Part shown: positions 36,701-50,200 of the stretch, piece by piece
Numbering within the stretch: position 1 is the first letter of the stretch
Layout: each line of letters opens with the position of its first letter
Source: Rhopalosiphum padi
Lineage: Eukaryota; Arthropoda; Insecta; Hemiptera; Aphididae
DNA: 64,000 bases
NCBI RefSeq assembly: GCF_020882245.1
Contig: NC_083598.1
Location: forward strand, 58,751,858 to 58,815,857
Reading direction: 5' to 3'
The notes under the pieces: model-generated
Seen by the model: the letters and a program-made list of their open reading frames with translations, nothing else
Database searches by the model: none
What the model was told of the DNA's origin: nothing
Position numbers and translations under genes: made by a program

Positions 36701-37642
36701 AATAAATTTTATTTGGCTTGGTGGAGAATAAATAACAAACAAGTACCAATTTATTTTATTTTGAAATTATTTAAATTATGATACTCGACATAAATCATTT
36801 TTTTTTTATTTTTATTGGAAAATTCAACAATGTACACATTATTATATCTATTTAGTATAAGCTAAAATGTTTTACAAAAAAAAATAGAAAAAAACAGGCA
36901 TATGAGCTTATTCAAGACATTAATTCACATTAATCATAAATAAAAAATGTAGCGAATTTCTTGAAATTGGTGGAAACTGATTAAAAATTATATAAAATTA
37001 TTTAAAATGTAGTGAATTTAAGAAAAAAAAATTAGTTATTTAGATTCATAAATTGTAAACTAAACTTTAGCTAGGAAAGAATTGTGTCTAAGATTATGTC
37101 AATAAAAAAAGGAATACATTTTCAAATCCTATTAAATTATTTATATAGTAAGTCGAAGATGTAAATATACCTTATTGTCTTATTTAAATATTTTTGTAAA
37201 TTTTCCTACATCCTAGTTGTTTTATTAACGTTTAAAATATCATTGCATTTGTTCTCTTTATCTATCAAACACTAATTATAATAAAAGTTATATTTAATAC
37301 CTTAGTTACTAATTGTTTCCTTAATAATTTATTTGCTACGTAGAGTTTATTCAATATTGTCAAAACTTAAGTAAATTTTGTAATAGCTAATAAGTTATGT
37401 TGGACTAATTTGAGCAGTTTAGCTATAACTAATAACCTCTTAATGTATTGAATTATATACTCATGTAGATTCCTATACATTTATTTAATTAGGTACTGTA
37501 TTAAAATTGAAATATATGATAATATAAAATCATTAATTTACTAAATGTGTGAATCTTACTTTCCATCTTCTGAGTAACATACATCAGTGTGTCCTTCTAC
37601 GTGGGCATATCGTGGAAAATCCAACTCTTTAGTGTCCGACAT
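30733..37642 (-). CDS. WDHD1: WDHD1 / AND-1 / Ctf4 replisome protein, 16 exons, 911 aa
   Basis: Exons in transcription order: 37560-37642, 36240-36351, 35975-36126, 35797-35905, 35470-35715, 35117-35365, 34621-34887, 34346-34530, 34033-34280, 33749-33963, 33559-33693, 33354-33497, 33043-33263, 32199-32284, 30949-31100, 30733-30864; phases close throughout. Residues 1-320 are an N-terminal WD40 propeller (HVEGHTDVCYSEDG, CGQDGDIRIWDG, FDGHKSPILSIKFDP, DGTVKIWS, CGRYIAAGTNIGFILVWNV). An acidic linker follows, then the SepB/Ctf4 propeller (about 415-690, e.g. DICGLAVTADWIAVASVSRL) and the helical bundle (about 690-785, FWRSNIAL, MRALELCKLIRSEQYLNLAL). The family trimerises and ties the CMG helicase to DNA polymerase alpha and other clients. 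The tail is Ser/Lys-rich with NPFKKK and a basic end. No HMG box is seen, unlike vertebrate WDHD1. The gene is head to head with HFM1. Confidence 0.93.
31426..32170. mobile_element. hAT element, 745 bp, in WDHD1 intron 14, perfect TSD
   Basis: The left end is TAGGGTTCGGATTTATATGT. The right end, reverse-complemented, is TAGGGCTCGGATTTAAATGT. The 8-bp duplication GTAATAAC is exact on both sides (31418-31425 and 32171-32178). The element carries a plus-strand remnant of the hAT C-terminal dimerisation region (31749-31883), antisense to the host gene. It lies wholly within the intron between exons 14 and 15, so the coding sequence is untouched. Confidence 0.92.
31749..31883 (+). pseudogene. hAT transposase C-terminal dimerisation fragment
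   Basis: In one frame the sequence reads YYPITSVEAERSFSWYKEIL followed by RPNRRSLEFQNFKI and a stop. SVEAERSFS...Y..I...RR..L...N is the hallmark of the hAT C-terminal domain. No upstream DDE region or zinc-finger BED region is present within the element, so this is an internally deleted, inactive copy. Confidence 0.85.
32391..32781. mobile_element. Foldback MITE in WDHD1 intron 13
   Basis: The two halves of this 391-bp stretch are inverted copies. Shared words on the left, each matched by a complement on the right, include GAGGACA at the tip, TTGTCTC, GTCTTA, AAGTA, CAGCAGATCACGTTT (right) versus AAGCAGATCATGTTT (left), and CTTTAGTTTAAAAATTAGA. The loop is AT-rich. No coding capacity and no clean TSD are visible, so the superfamily is not assigned. 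Confidence 0.75.
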
Positions 37643-38259
37643 AGCTTTGAGTCTTATTGTCTCAGTTGAATAAAGGCTTGAAATTTAATACCTAAACACT
37701 AAAGCAAAATAATTGTTACCTACTTAATCCAATACCTAATTATTTATAGCTTATGTAGTTATGTCTTATGAATGTAGACATTTGTCTGTTAGTTTTTTGA
37801 GAACTGTAGATAAAATAACAACGGTCAATAAATTGATAAAATCAAATTGGCGGCAAACTAAAAAAGTTTTTAAAACATAACCAACAATTAAATTAATTGT
37901 AATGAAATAATAATCTATTGTGTGTAGGTAATTAAATTATTTGTATTATTGTATAGTATTATTTATAGTATAAATATAAAAATATTATAATTTGGGTCTA
38001 ATTTATATTCAATTTTTCTAATTCTTATTTTGTTTTAATACATAATACTATGAAATTAACCTCACTTTTATATTTACCGCCAAAAGATCAAGTTCGCTAA
38101 TATATTTATGAGTTTTCGCATTTCATCTGTTCTGAACTCCTAATATATTGTTCTATAAATTATTATGTTATGCTTAGTAAATACTATTTTTCCCTTTATT
38201 ACTTAAAAATAAGAAACTATTAATTACGCTAAATAAATTTTGTAAAACTTTGTTCAAAC
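37643..38259. promoter_or_regulatory. Candidate bidirectional promoter of WDHD1 and HFM1
   Basis: 617 bp separates the start codons of WDHD1 (minus, 37642) and HFM1 (plus, 38260). No other gene or mobile element is seen in between. No TATA box is convincing for either side. Shared control is inferred from the spacing only. Untranslated exons could make the real promoter interval shorter. Confidence 0.55.
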
Positions 38260-41200
38260 ATGAACTCTAATAATATTAACAACGATGGAATTAATTTTTC
38301 AACATTTGATACAAGTGCATATCATTCGACATTTTATGGTAAACAACAAACATATAAAACAATTTTTAAAATCTTTTTGTGTTTAAGTAATTTTTATAAC
38401 GCAAAAGTAGTAACACAGATTATATAATAATAAATAATAATAATAAATTATTAGCTCATCACTTTGTTACCTACTTATTGTTAGTTGTTAATTAAAAATA
38501 GTTAATAATATTTTATAAATTATAATATATTTAAATATTTATGACACAGCCCGCAGGCCGTTGCTACAAGTTTGTAGGCGTACATTACCTACATAATTTA
38601 ATTTAATTTCTACTTTAACCCTACTTCGATAAAAAAAAATAAAAAAATAAAAATAATACAATTTGCAATCGATAATATGTAGATGATTTCCGCGAACAAA
38701 TGTAGTTTGCTCCCAAGCGATTTTTTCAATTTTTTTTTCAAAATGTGTGTTTTTTGATACTTAATTTTGATGATATTTTTAAAATAAATTGCTCAAACTT
38801 ACCTTGAATGTAATGAAAGTAATGGTCAAAAAACTTCAAAATTCTCGATTTTTAAAATAACCGTATTTTTAGTTTAAAATACCGAAAATTTATATTTTTG
38901 GAATTTTTTTTTTAATTATTAGTATTTTTGTGCTTAACATTTTGGTGAAATCGGAATTTAACTAACGTAATTATACTTTTTATGTTAAACTTAAAAATTC
39001 AAAATGCTCAATTTTTCTAAAAATCGTGTTTTAAGTTTAAAATAACAAAAATATATAAGATTATATCGTGTGTATAGTAGGTACTATGTGACGTAAGTTT
39101 TGACTATCAGAGTTGACAAATTGTTTTTAACTAGTATTAAATGTTATTTTCTTATTTTACAAATATTAAGGTGTAACTGTTAGTTTTAACATGTTAAGAT
39201 ACTTATTTCAAAAGATTAAATTCAATAGGTATACAGACGGTATACAGTACAACATAAAATTATGCCTATTGGATATACTTAGATATTGAATACCTAATGT
39301 ATAGAGATCGCATATTTGTATTGTATATTTTTAAGTTGTATATGTACCTATATTATTATAATAATTTAATACCAAATTAATAAATGTGACGTTTAATTAT
39401 TAAAGGTAATGTAAACGAAGATACGAATTCATCAACTTCTTATAGTTATAACCAATTATATCCAGTAAATAAATTACGTGAGTTGGCAACAATTTTAATT
39501 TAGAAATGTATACTTAGTTTAAACTATAATTTATAGTTCAACAGATAATACTCGGGTATTAAGTTGATTTTGGCATAAATATTTGGAATAGTTACTTAAT
39601 ATTATGAGGAAACTTATTTTTTTATGATGTATATTAATGTAGAATTCAATAATCAATTAAATTGTATTAAATACAATTATAAACTATTATTTTTTATTTA
39701 TATTTTAGCAGAAAAATATAGACATATATTTTCGAATTATACGTACTTCAATAAAATACAAACCAAAGCAATTAACGCTATTTTCAATACTGGTAAGTAC
39801 ATATATACACTAGTACTATTGTATATTACTTCTATTGTTTTAAATGTAGTATAACTATGATATTATACAGGGTGAATCTTTTATCATGAACCACTCATTA
39901 TTTCAAAAAGTATTCATGTTTTTGAAAACATTTTTTTACATAGTTTCAAATTGTTAAAAAAACAACGTTTTTATTAAAAAATTATATTTTTAAATATTTT
40001 TTATCCTTATAATTTTTTTAAGTTTTTTACTTTTTTGAATGACAGCATGGTTTTAATTTCATATTCCAAAGCAGAACATTTTTCTGAATATTTTGATACA
40101 TAAAAATCGAATTTAGAACGAGTAGTTTATGAGTTATAAGTATTTAAAGTTTTGACAAGCGGAGTAGTGGACAAACAATTTGTGGGGTTACTCCGTATCA
40201 CTCGACTCGATCCGCGCATCTAAACTTTAAATACTTATAACTCATAAACTACTCGTCCTAAATTCGATTTTTATGTATCAAAATATTCAGAAAAATTTTC
40301 TGCTTTGGAATATGAAATTAAAACCATGCTGTCATTCAAAAAAAGTAAAAAACTTAAAAAAAATATAAGGATAAAAAATATTTAAAAATATAATTTTTTA
40401 ATAAAAACGTTGTTTTTTTAACAACTTGAAACTATGCAAAAAAATGTTTTCAAAAACATGAATACTTTTTGAAATAATGACTGGTTCATGATAAAAGAAT
40501 CACCCTGTATAGTGTAAAATAGGATTTAAAAAATTGATCATTATTACACTAATACATTGAATTACAGTGATGTACCTTGGCCTTTCTTAGGGGGGAGGTC
40601 GTAAATATATTTTCATCCACTCTTAAAATAGAAAATTACTTAAAAAAGTAACGTCATCGCTACAATAATTTTATTAATAAATACAGGAATTGGGCCAGTA
40701 GCGTAGCCAAATGGGGGGGGGGAGGGGCTATAGCCTAAATTTAAATATGGAAATTGTCTTACAAATTTTAGTTATTTAAAATAGTAAATACGTTAACGGC
40801 AAATAAACTTTAATATGTTATCACTTATCAGTATTTTTGTTATGTTGTTGTTTTTGATTTTCAATAACTCAAGATAAAAGTAGATAGCCCCCCTCATAGA
40901 AAAATCCTGGATATGCCTCTGAATTGGGCTGATTTTATTTGTAAAATATAACATTGTAAATTTGTAATACATAAAATAAAATAAGAAATTTTTATTTATT
41001 TAAAAATGGTATAATGTATGTTTATACTATAATGCACGTATTATATATTTATATAATACGCATTCGGGCATTCGCCATCACAGGCACGCAACTGTTGAAT
41101 ATTATGATATTTTCTTATGAATCTTTATGAAAATTTGAACTGAGCATTTTTAGTAAACGAAAAAATAATTTAACGCTTCAATATAAGATTTTACCTTCGA

Positions 41201-44200
41201 AATGTATACTCTTTATACTAGGTATACTATTTTCATACATTTTTAAAATGATTATTTGTAAATATTTCACATATCCAATATCCAAAATATATATTTTAAT
41301 ACCCTATACAATTATTTTACAGCAATAAATTAAATAGTAATATATTTTAATATACGTATTTTGTTGTATTTTTAATATTTACTATATGTGTATATTTAGT
41401 GTTGGGTAAGTTACTTTTTAAAAGTAACTAAGTTGCGTTACAAGTTACAAAATTAAAAAGGTAACTAAATTACTTATTAGTTACTTAAGAACAAAAGTTA
41501 CATTACTTTTTTTTACTCAAAAGTAACTAGTTACAATAACGTTATACTCTTATGTTATTTAAGTTTCATAAAATAAGTCTATTTTAAATCAATCATGTTA
41601 CACAATAATGTATAATATTTTATACAATAATGTATCTTCAAAATTTTGATCAGTTATACGTGCCTTTTTTTGTGCAAATGTCTCCAGCTACACTGAAGAG
41701 CCACGAAAGTGCCCTCGTAACGTCGCGATATATATTCCCCAAAAACATTAAAATATAAAAATATAATTAAATTTATAATGTAACGCGTTTTTCTGGTAAG
41801 TTACTTCTAAATAATTAACGTCGTTACTCTTGCCGTTACCCAAAAATAATAGTAACGAAGTTACCATAACGTTACTGAAAATCGTAACTACGTTACAGTA
41901 ACGAGTAACGCACGTTACGTTACTACCCAACACTATAGTATATCCATCTAAAGTATAGACAAAAAAAAGCAATTGTTCCTTCGTTATACACTCGTAATTC
42001 CCGGAGTGGTTTATGTTTTTCACATTTTTAAGCCACACGGTTATCATGTCTCATTTATTATACTAGCTAATTCTACACAGCGTTGATTGTGACAAATTAA
42101 ATAATGTAGCAAGGTTTACATTCTGTCTTAAACTCCATTAAATAAAAGCTACTTATACTTTTAACGATAATTTGAGTGGTTTTCAGCAAATATAAAATCG
42201 AGATCTAAAATTATATATACAATTATAATAACTATTACAGAGTATATCATCGTATATTCGTATGATAGTTAATATGCTAGTTAAAAATAAATCTGACCAA
42301 GAAATAACATTTTATATTTTCACCCCTCTTTACACCTCTTAACCATCTTAGGGGGTGAATTTTGGAAAATCCTTACTTAATGGATTTCAATATTTAAAAA
42401 CGAAACTACTGACCAGACTTTATACTCATAGTTTCAACAGTTCCGGCTAGGCGATGATGAATTAGTTAGTCAGTCAATCATGAAATGTTATTATATATAT
42501 ATTACATAATATATATTTTAGATTACGAGCGAAATCGTGAATATATTGATTTTATAATGATATGTTATTTTGTATGTGACGTGTGTGCTTGTACACACGA
42601 TAAGTAGTTAAAAAAATACTTCAATTTTCAACTTTGAGAGAGGTTTCTGATAGAAAATTGAATTTTATTTGTTTAAAGAGGTCAAAATTAGAAATTTATC
42701 ATCGTATTAATAATAAATACATAATATGAATAATAATTAATATAAATTTTAATTGTATTTATATTTAAGATAAATCAGTCGTTGTGTCCTCACCTACTGG
42801 ATCCGGAAAAACAGTTATTTTTGAATTAGCTATAATACATTTTCTAGAAACAATTGGGAAGTTTTCCAATAATTTACAAATATTTAAAATAATTTACGGT
42901 AAATTTATCTATTATGTTTTTCATTTTGTATAAAATTAGTGTATATACATATAATATATATTTAAAGTCAACATATAAAACATGTTTTATATATTATATT
43001 ATATATGTGGTTATGTGGTTAAAATATAACTAGGTATTTAAAATTTAAATGTAAAATATCTGTAAACGAGTTGTTTATTTTTTGATAGTGGCTCCAATAA
43101 AAGCATTGTGTTCCGAACGCCATGAAGATTGGAAAAATAAATTTATAGTTCATGGACTTAAATGTATTGAAATTACTGGTGATAATGAAGTTACCGATTA
43201 TGTATCATTAATTTCTAGTTATCAGTTGATAATAACTACTCCGGAAAAATGGGATTCAATGACAAAAAAATGTAAAGAATTTAAGTACCAAATAAACATG
43301 GTCAAACTATTTTTGATCGATGAGGTGGGTGTACTTCATTATTGAAACACATTATATTAAATTCTTAATTAAACTTCATGTATTTTAAAGGTCCATTTAA
43401 TAAACGATGGGATTCGTGGTGCGACATTAGAAGCTATTGTTAGTCGCATGAAAATTATTCCAAAAATTGTAAATATTTATACAATATATATTATATTATA
43501 TTATATAGATATATGTATAAAAGTTAAAAAAATATTGTATTTTTTTATATTGTTTTTAATAGTCAAAAGTGAATGATTTCACATTGCGTTTTGTTGCTGT
43601 ATCTGCTACAGTAACAAATATTGAAGATATTGCAAAATGGTTAACTAATGATCAAAATTATCCTGCACATTACTTGAAGTATATACTTTTTATGATACAA
43701 TTGCATTTTATAAAAATGATTTTAAATGCGAATTATTTTTAATACAATTTTTGATATTAATTATATTTATTATAATATTGTATATCTTTTAATATTATTT
43801 TATTAATGACTTAATAAATATTTAATATAAAATATTTCATAGAAGTGCTGAAGACGAAAGACCAGTAAAATTACAAAAAATTGTGTTAGGTTATAATTTT
43901 AAGGCAAATAGTTTCAAATTTGACTTTGACCTTACTTATAAACTTAAACCTTTAATAAGACAGTATTCAAGTGGGCAACCAACCTTAGTAAGGAAATATT
44001 ATATAAATCTAACAAAAAAAATTGATTTTTAATGTTTAATTATAACTTTAAAAACAAATTATAGATATTTTGTTCTACAAGGAAAAGCGTAGAATTTACT
44101 TGTAGTATTTTAGTGAAAGACATTACAATTTCGTTATCTACCGAAAAACAAAGTTATATCAACAAATTTTCAAAGGAAATTAATAACAACAAAATTAAAG

Positions 44201-47200
44201 GTAATAAAAATACACTTTATAAATTAGGCATTTGCAGAATTTCTTTAACATCCTTTTTAGAAAGTTTATTATAATTTTAACCCTTGGAATAAATCAAAAC
44301 AGTTTTAGTAAAACTGTGTATAACATTAAATAATAATGAGCATTAAAAAGTATAAAGTGTCTTAAAAATAACTCAGGATTTAAAAATACTATAGAAAAAA
44401 TAATATCGGGCATAATATGACCTCCCCTATACTATAGTCCTACACACAATTACTCAGTCCATGAAATTCTTCATCATGACATCATCCGATCACATATTGA
44501 TATAATGATATTTCATATCATTAAGATTCAACAAATTGCGTGGTTTGTTCTGGTTAACTTGTGACTTAGTGTATCCCTATAGGAAAAATCACACGGTGTC
44601 AAATAGGAAGATCGAGGTGGGTAGGTTTGGTATTTGGACGTGTTCTCTACGAACTTGATGGGGCAATGTGTGATCGGGTGATGAAGAATTTCATGAACCG
44701 AGTGATCGCTCATAGGGCTAGTACTTAGTAGTGGAGGTTAGGTTGCGATTTGTCTGATATTATTTTTTATGTTTAAAACTCAACTTTTTCTGAAGAGAAT
44801 GATATGTTTTTTTTGTTATTTTTACATAAATGAATTTGATCTATAAGTTATAGACTATAACAATTTTAAATTCGGCGTTCTTTTTGAGACATCCTATTAT
44901 ACAAAGTATTATTGTTTACCTTGATTGTACATATTTTATAGAAATGTTAAAATTTGGTATTGGCTGTCATCATGCTGGTATGTCTATTCGAGAAAGAAGT
45001 GTTACAGAAAAATTGTTTCGTATTGGATGCTTAAACATACTTATCGCTACTAGTACTTTAGGTATTGATACTCATATCAGCTTACTAAAGGATATAATAC
45101 TAAAAAAATTATAAATTGATATCAAATGTATTATTTTTACCTTAGCAATGGGCATTGATTTACCAGCACATTTAGTTATAATAAAATCTACTGAATATTA
45201 TTCGTTTAATGAATATAAAGAATATAACGAATGTCAAATATTACAAATGGTCGGGAGAGCTGGAAGACCGCAATTTGATAGATCTGCTACTGCTATTATC
45301 ATGACGAAAATATCACTGAAGGTATGATACAATAATTTATTTACAAGTAATCAATTTTTAAATATTGTTGTAGGTACTTTATAGATTGTTATCATTAAAA
45401 ATGTTTAACATTAAACTTAATTAAATTTAGATATATAGGTACCTTATAAATTTTAATTTAATATTGATGAATGCAAGTTTAAAAGCGCATAATTTAAGTA
45501 TAAAAACCAAAGAAAATGTATAGTATGTTTTAGTGTAAATACTTTGCAATTTGAATTTAATTCTAAATCATTACTTTGCAAAAATAATTTGCTTTAAATT
45601 ATGAATAGTATTCATATGTTTATAAATATTATAATTTATATGAAATCAACATCACCCAAAAATTTTCCAATATATAGTCCTAATTATTTACATGGCCAAT
45701 CAATAAATATATATATATATATATAAACGGAGTATTTAATAGAAATCTAATAGTTTTTATAACTTGTTATAAATTAGTCTAGGGCGTGGATTTTTATGAA
45801 AATAAATAATTTTATTGAATGCAGATTTCTTAATACTAATTAAAAATAAGCCCGTTATATAATACTCTGAATAAAATTAAACTTTTTATTTTACATATTT
45901 TTTCACATTTTGATATAAATATACATTTTAAAATATTTTACTAATAAGTACATTGTACATATTTCATAAATATTTTGTACTTACTACTTTCATTAATATT
46001 ATAACATTTAACATATATAGTACACGGATTTTATCATATAATTGAAAGTAGATACTCCTAAAAGGGCCGAATAAAGTACAACAATTAAAGAATTTATGTT
46101 TAAATTTGTGTCTTCTGCATAAATCAATCATTACTCGGATTGATACTTGGTTAGCAGATTCTATTCTAATAATTTTGAAAAAATTATGATGTTATTTTAA
46201 ATCTTGATTCAGAATATTAAGATACTGAAATTTATATTACAAAAACTACTGATATTAAGCAAAATAATGAACTGAAAAATTATTTAGTATATATTTAAGG
46301 AAATATATTTGTTTTTTGGTTTAAATTATAAAAAAGTCTAACAATAGTTACGTAAAATTATTTCGGTAGTGGAAAACGTGGCAAATAAATTAGATAATGT
46401 TCAAGGAGAATTCGAAATAATAATATAAAATAAATTAAATTACATACTAGAATATTATCATAAATGAAAAATGATCCATTATTCTTGGGCAACGTTTATT
46501 ACTTATTCAATTGCCACAAATATTTTGAGACCTAACTTTCATACTTTAAATTTCAAAAATTCAAAATGAATGTTGTTTCTAATTATTTTAAAGAAGACAA
46601 TAATAGAAACGAATACATTTAATTAAAAACTAAAAATATTAATATAAAATACAAAATTTTTTGTCAAATAATTTATAATTTTTAATACACAATTTGGCAA
46701 AAATTATAACATAAATATTTACATATTTTTACTTTTTTATTTCATAAAAATATACGCCCTGTAGATTACTGTCAAAAAAACTAACATTTAAATTTATTAA
46801 TGTGTCTCTGTCTAACAGATACCTACATTAACAGAGATATTTAAGATGATACAGGACTTTTATTTGAGACATAGGTAGGTAATGCTTACTTCCAATATGG
46901 TCCATTTAAGTGTATACAATGTAAATTCATTATATCGAAAAGACTCTTTTTTTAAATATTTTTAAACCTAATTTAATATAATTACACAAGTTAAAAGTAT
47001 TTAAAGTTATATAACTAATATTAAATTCTATGTATCGAAAACCAAAATACTTTGAAAAAAATTCTGTTTCGAAATATGAAATTAAACATCAATATTATAT
47101 TATTATTATCATTCAGAAGAGTACATAACTTAAAAAAATATTATGAATAATCATTCAATTATGTAAAAAAGATTTGCAAAAAATTAAAGCTTTTTTAAAT

Positions 47201-50200
47201 AATCAGTGTGTAGACTAAATATTTGTGTAGATACAAATGGATTAGATTACCTTTTATATAATATTTGTAAATATATAATTAGTAATTACAATGAATATAT
47301 TATTATTTTATCTTATAAAACTTTTATTTTTGGTATAGTTGCTATCGCAACTTTTTTATTTTGTCTTGGTTCGATCCATTTTAGAGTACGATGCATAGGT
47401 ATAGTTTTTTAAATGACAACTATATCTCATAAAACACTAATTAAGATTAGAGCGTGTCCAAAATAAAGTTTGGTTGTCCTACGCTTACTTCATTCTTAAG
47501 ATAGAATTTACTCCTCGAGACTATTCCCGTAACGCCTTTAAAATTATTCCCAGCACCTCGACACCGATTCCAAATGTCCACCTAATTTTCTTCTCTTCTT
47601 AATGGTTCCATAGATGCACCCAATCCCCTTTCCTTGATCTTCTATTATATTCCTTTCTACAACGCTAGAACTCACCAGTTATTCGTTGTACCTATCTATA
47701 AAATTTCTCATGACAATAAATCAATTCAAATAATGCTAAATTTAGCAAACCATATAGGTAAACAATGTAAAATATATCAAACTTTAGTTCTGAGATTCTT
47801 TTTTTTTCTATTTGTATTTTATTCAATTTACATTTTTAAACCTATTGGTTACACTTCGAAATTACTACTAAATTTAGCTTGTAATTTTTATGAACCAACA
47901 TCTTGTCAACATAGTAAAAAATAAAAATAAGTATGTATATACTTGAAAACGAATGAATAAAGTGAGAGTGAAATTAAATATTAATAATGCAATTGTTAAG
48001 ATAAAAATGTATCTAAGTAATATTTGTAAACATAAATCTAATTATTTATAATTTTGGTCGTACATGCAAAAATAGTAAAACGACCAAACATAATTATAAT
48101 ACACATTACAGTTATTATAAGCATTTATTAATTTTATACAGTTTAACAAAATTATACGCTTTACAATTAATAATAAAAATTATCAAATTTAAATAGCATA
48201 GTATAATATCTACTTTTATATTAATTAAAAAATATTCAAAAACGCATACGATATCTGCCTATATAAATGTATATTATAGGTACGTAACACAACAGCATAT
48301 TATTATATAAGTAAAATGTGTATAAAATATTATGATGGATTCATTTTCTATCGTGTACAATAATGAGGTGTCGATAATTTTAAAATAAATTGTGTAGTTT
48401 ATTAAATAAAAAAAAATAACAACATTATATATATTTTTAATAACGTTATAAATATTTACGTATAATAGATAATATATAGTTTTGTCGCTTATATCTATTA
48501 ATATATTTTGTATGACTTTTCAAATTTTTTTATTATAGAAAATATTTAAATATAAAAATACAAATTACTTATTAAATTGTTTTATCTTCTCTGAATAGAA
48601 TTTGATTCACTATTTCCAAATGGGCTAGCATTATCTTGGAAGGTAATTTTTGGTACAAAACCACTTTCTCCATCAACGTAGTACGTGACCGTCATGAGTC
48701 TACCATCCGGAAGATATACAAAGTACGATCCTTCTATGCGACCTGTCTCTTTGCCAACTTCGTTTTGTCCATAGTAATTTCCACTTGGTTTATCTTCCAC
48801 TTTGTATTGGTATTCGTACTTGAAATAATAATTAATTCAATTAAATATTTGTAAATATATAAGAAAAAATTGTAGGACATTAAAATATTAGGTTGCTATA
48901 AAATGTTATTATTGTAAACTTTTATTCTATATTTTATTCATCAAACTAAAACACGTTTTTGTGATTCTAATATTTTTAAAAATATTAAATCAGCCTTTTT
49001 ACCATTTTATCTTTTTAAGTGTGCCACTAATTCGATTGCTAGCATGATAGAATGGGCGAGCGTAAACATCCCCCCCAAAAAGTACACCATGTAGCCTATT
49101 TTATTTATCATACAATGACAAATTGTATTATCCACGGATTTCCGTGTTAGGTAAATTTAAAGTTGTATTTATAAATCCAATAGTATATAAAAACTAAAGT
49201 TAGATATTTTATATAGTAGCTAAATAAATTTAAAATGTAATTTTTATTGTACACTAAATAAAATATTTAATTTATGATGGAAGAGAAAAGAGCACTTAGA
49301 TATATATATAACTAGGATTCCTAGTATTAACGTGTTATGACTTTATAAGTGTACTAAGTGTAGGTATCTATATATTCACTTTAAAGTTTAAATATATAAA
49401 AGTAGTTAAAAATAATAAAATTTAAATATGCATAATTTTCTTTTTTTTATGCAGTATAGTAAGTATATGTGTGTGTAAAAATGGGAGTTTATATTCAGAA
49501 GTCTTAACTCTTTATTAAAATATTAATAATCTTATCCAAATAATATGTTTTGGGTCATTTTAATTTATCTACTTGTTAAAATATTTTTAAACTTTTATTA
49601 ATAAATTAATTTATACTATTTTATTTATAGATCCATATACTATAATATATTAATTAGAGGTTACAATTTGGCCTTTTATGCATAATATTTATTATATAAT
49701 ATTATATTATGTATGTATAAATATTATTAATAAAATACAATAATTTTAAAATATAACTATTTACAATTTATATGTAATGTAATTTATGTTTAAAACAAAA
49801 TATAAGTCTATTGTTGAGAGATAAAAAAAAATATTATCATCAATTATTATACTATAATATTGTTTGTTTTATTGTATACATAGTTAAGTGAAATATAATA
49901 AATTAATCATAAAAGTGTATTTGTAAAAAAAAAAATACTATTGAGTAAATATATTTAAACTCCCGAGAATTTATACAAATATTATAATATAAATATATTT
50001 ATACAAATAAAACAAATAATGTTAGATTTTTAACGCATTTATTGGTGTATTAGAGTAATTTAAGCATTTTAAACAATACATAAGTTGTTTTTAATTTCTT
50101 TGATGGAAATATTGACTGGTCATTTTAGAAATTGAATTAATACGATGAGAAATACATAACATAATCAGTCATCCAAAAAAGATATGTATTTACCTATTTA

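Noticed and set aside
47634..47924. 96-codon plus-strand frame in the HFM1 intron
   Set aside because: Phe/Tyr/Ile-rich as expected from AT-rich DNA; no domain or splice partner.
48636..48854. 72-codon plus-strand frame
   Set aside because: It is antisense to the cuticle protein domain exon, which has clear homology on the other strand.
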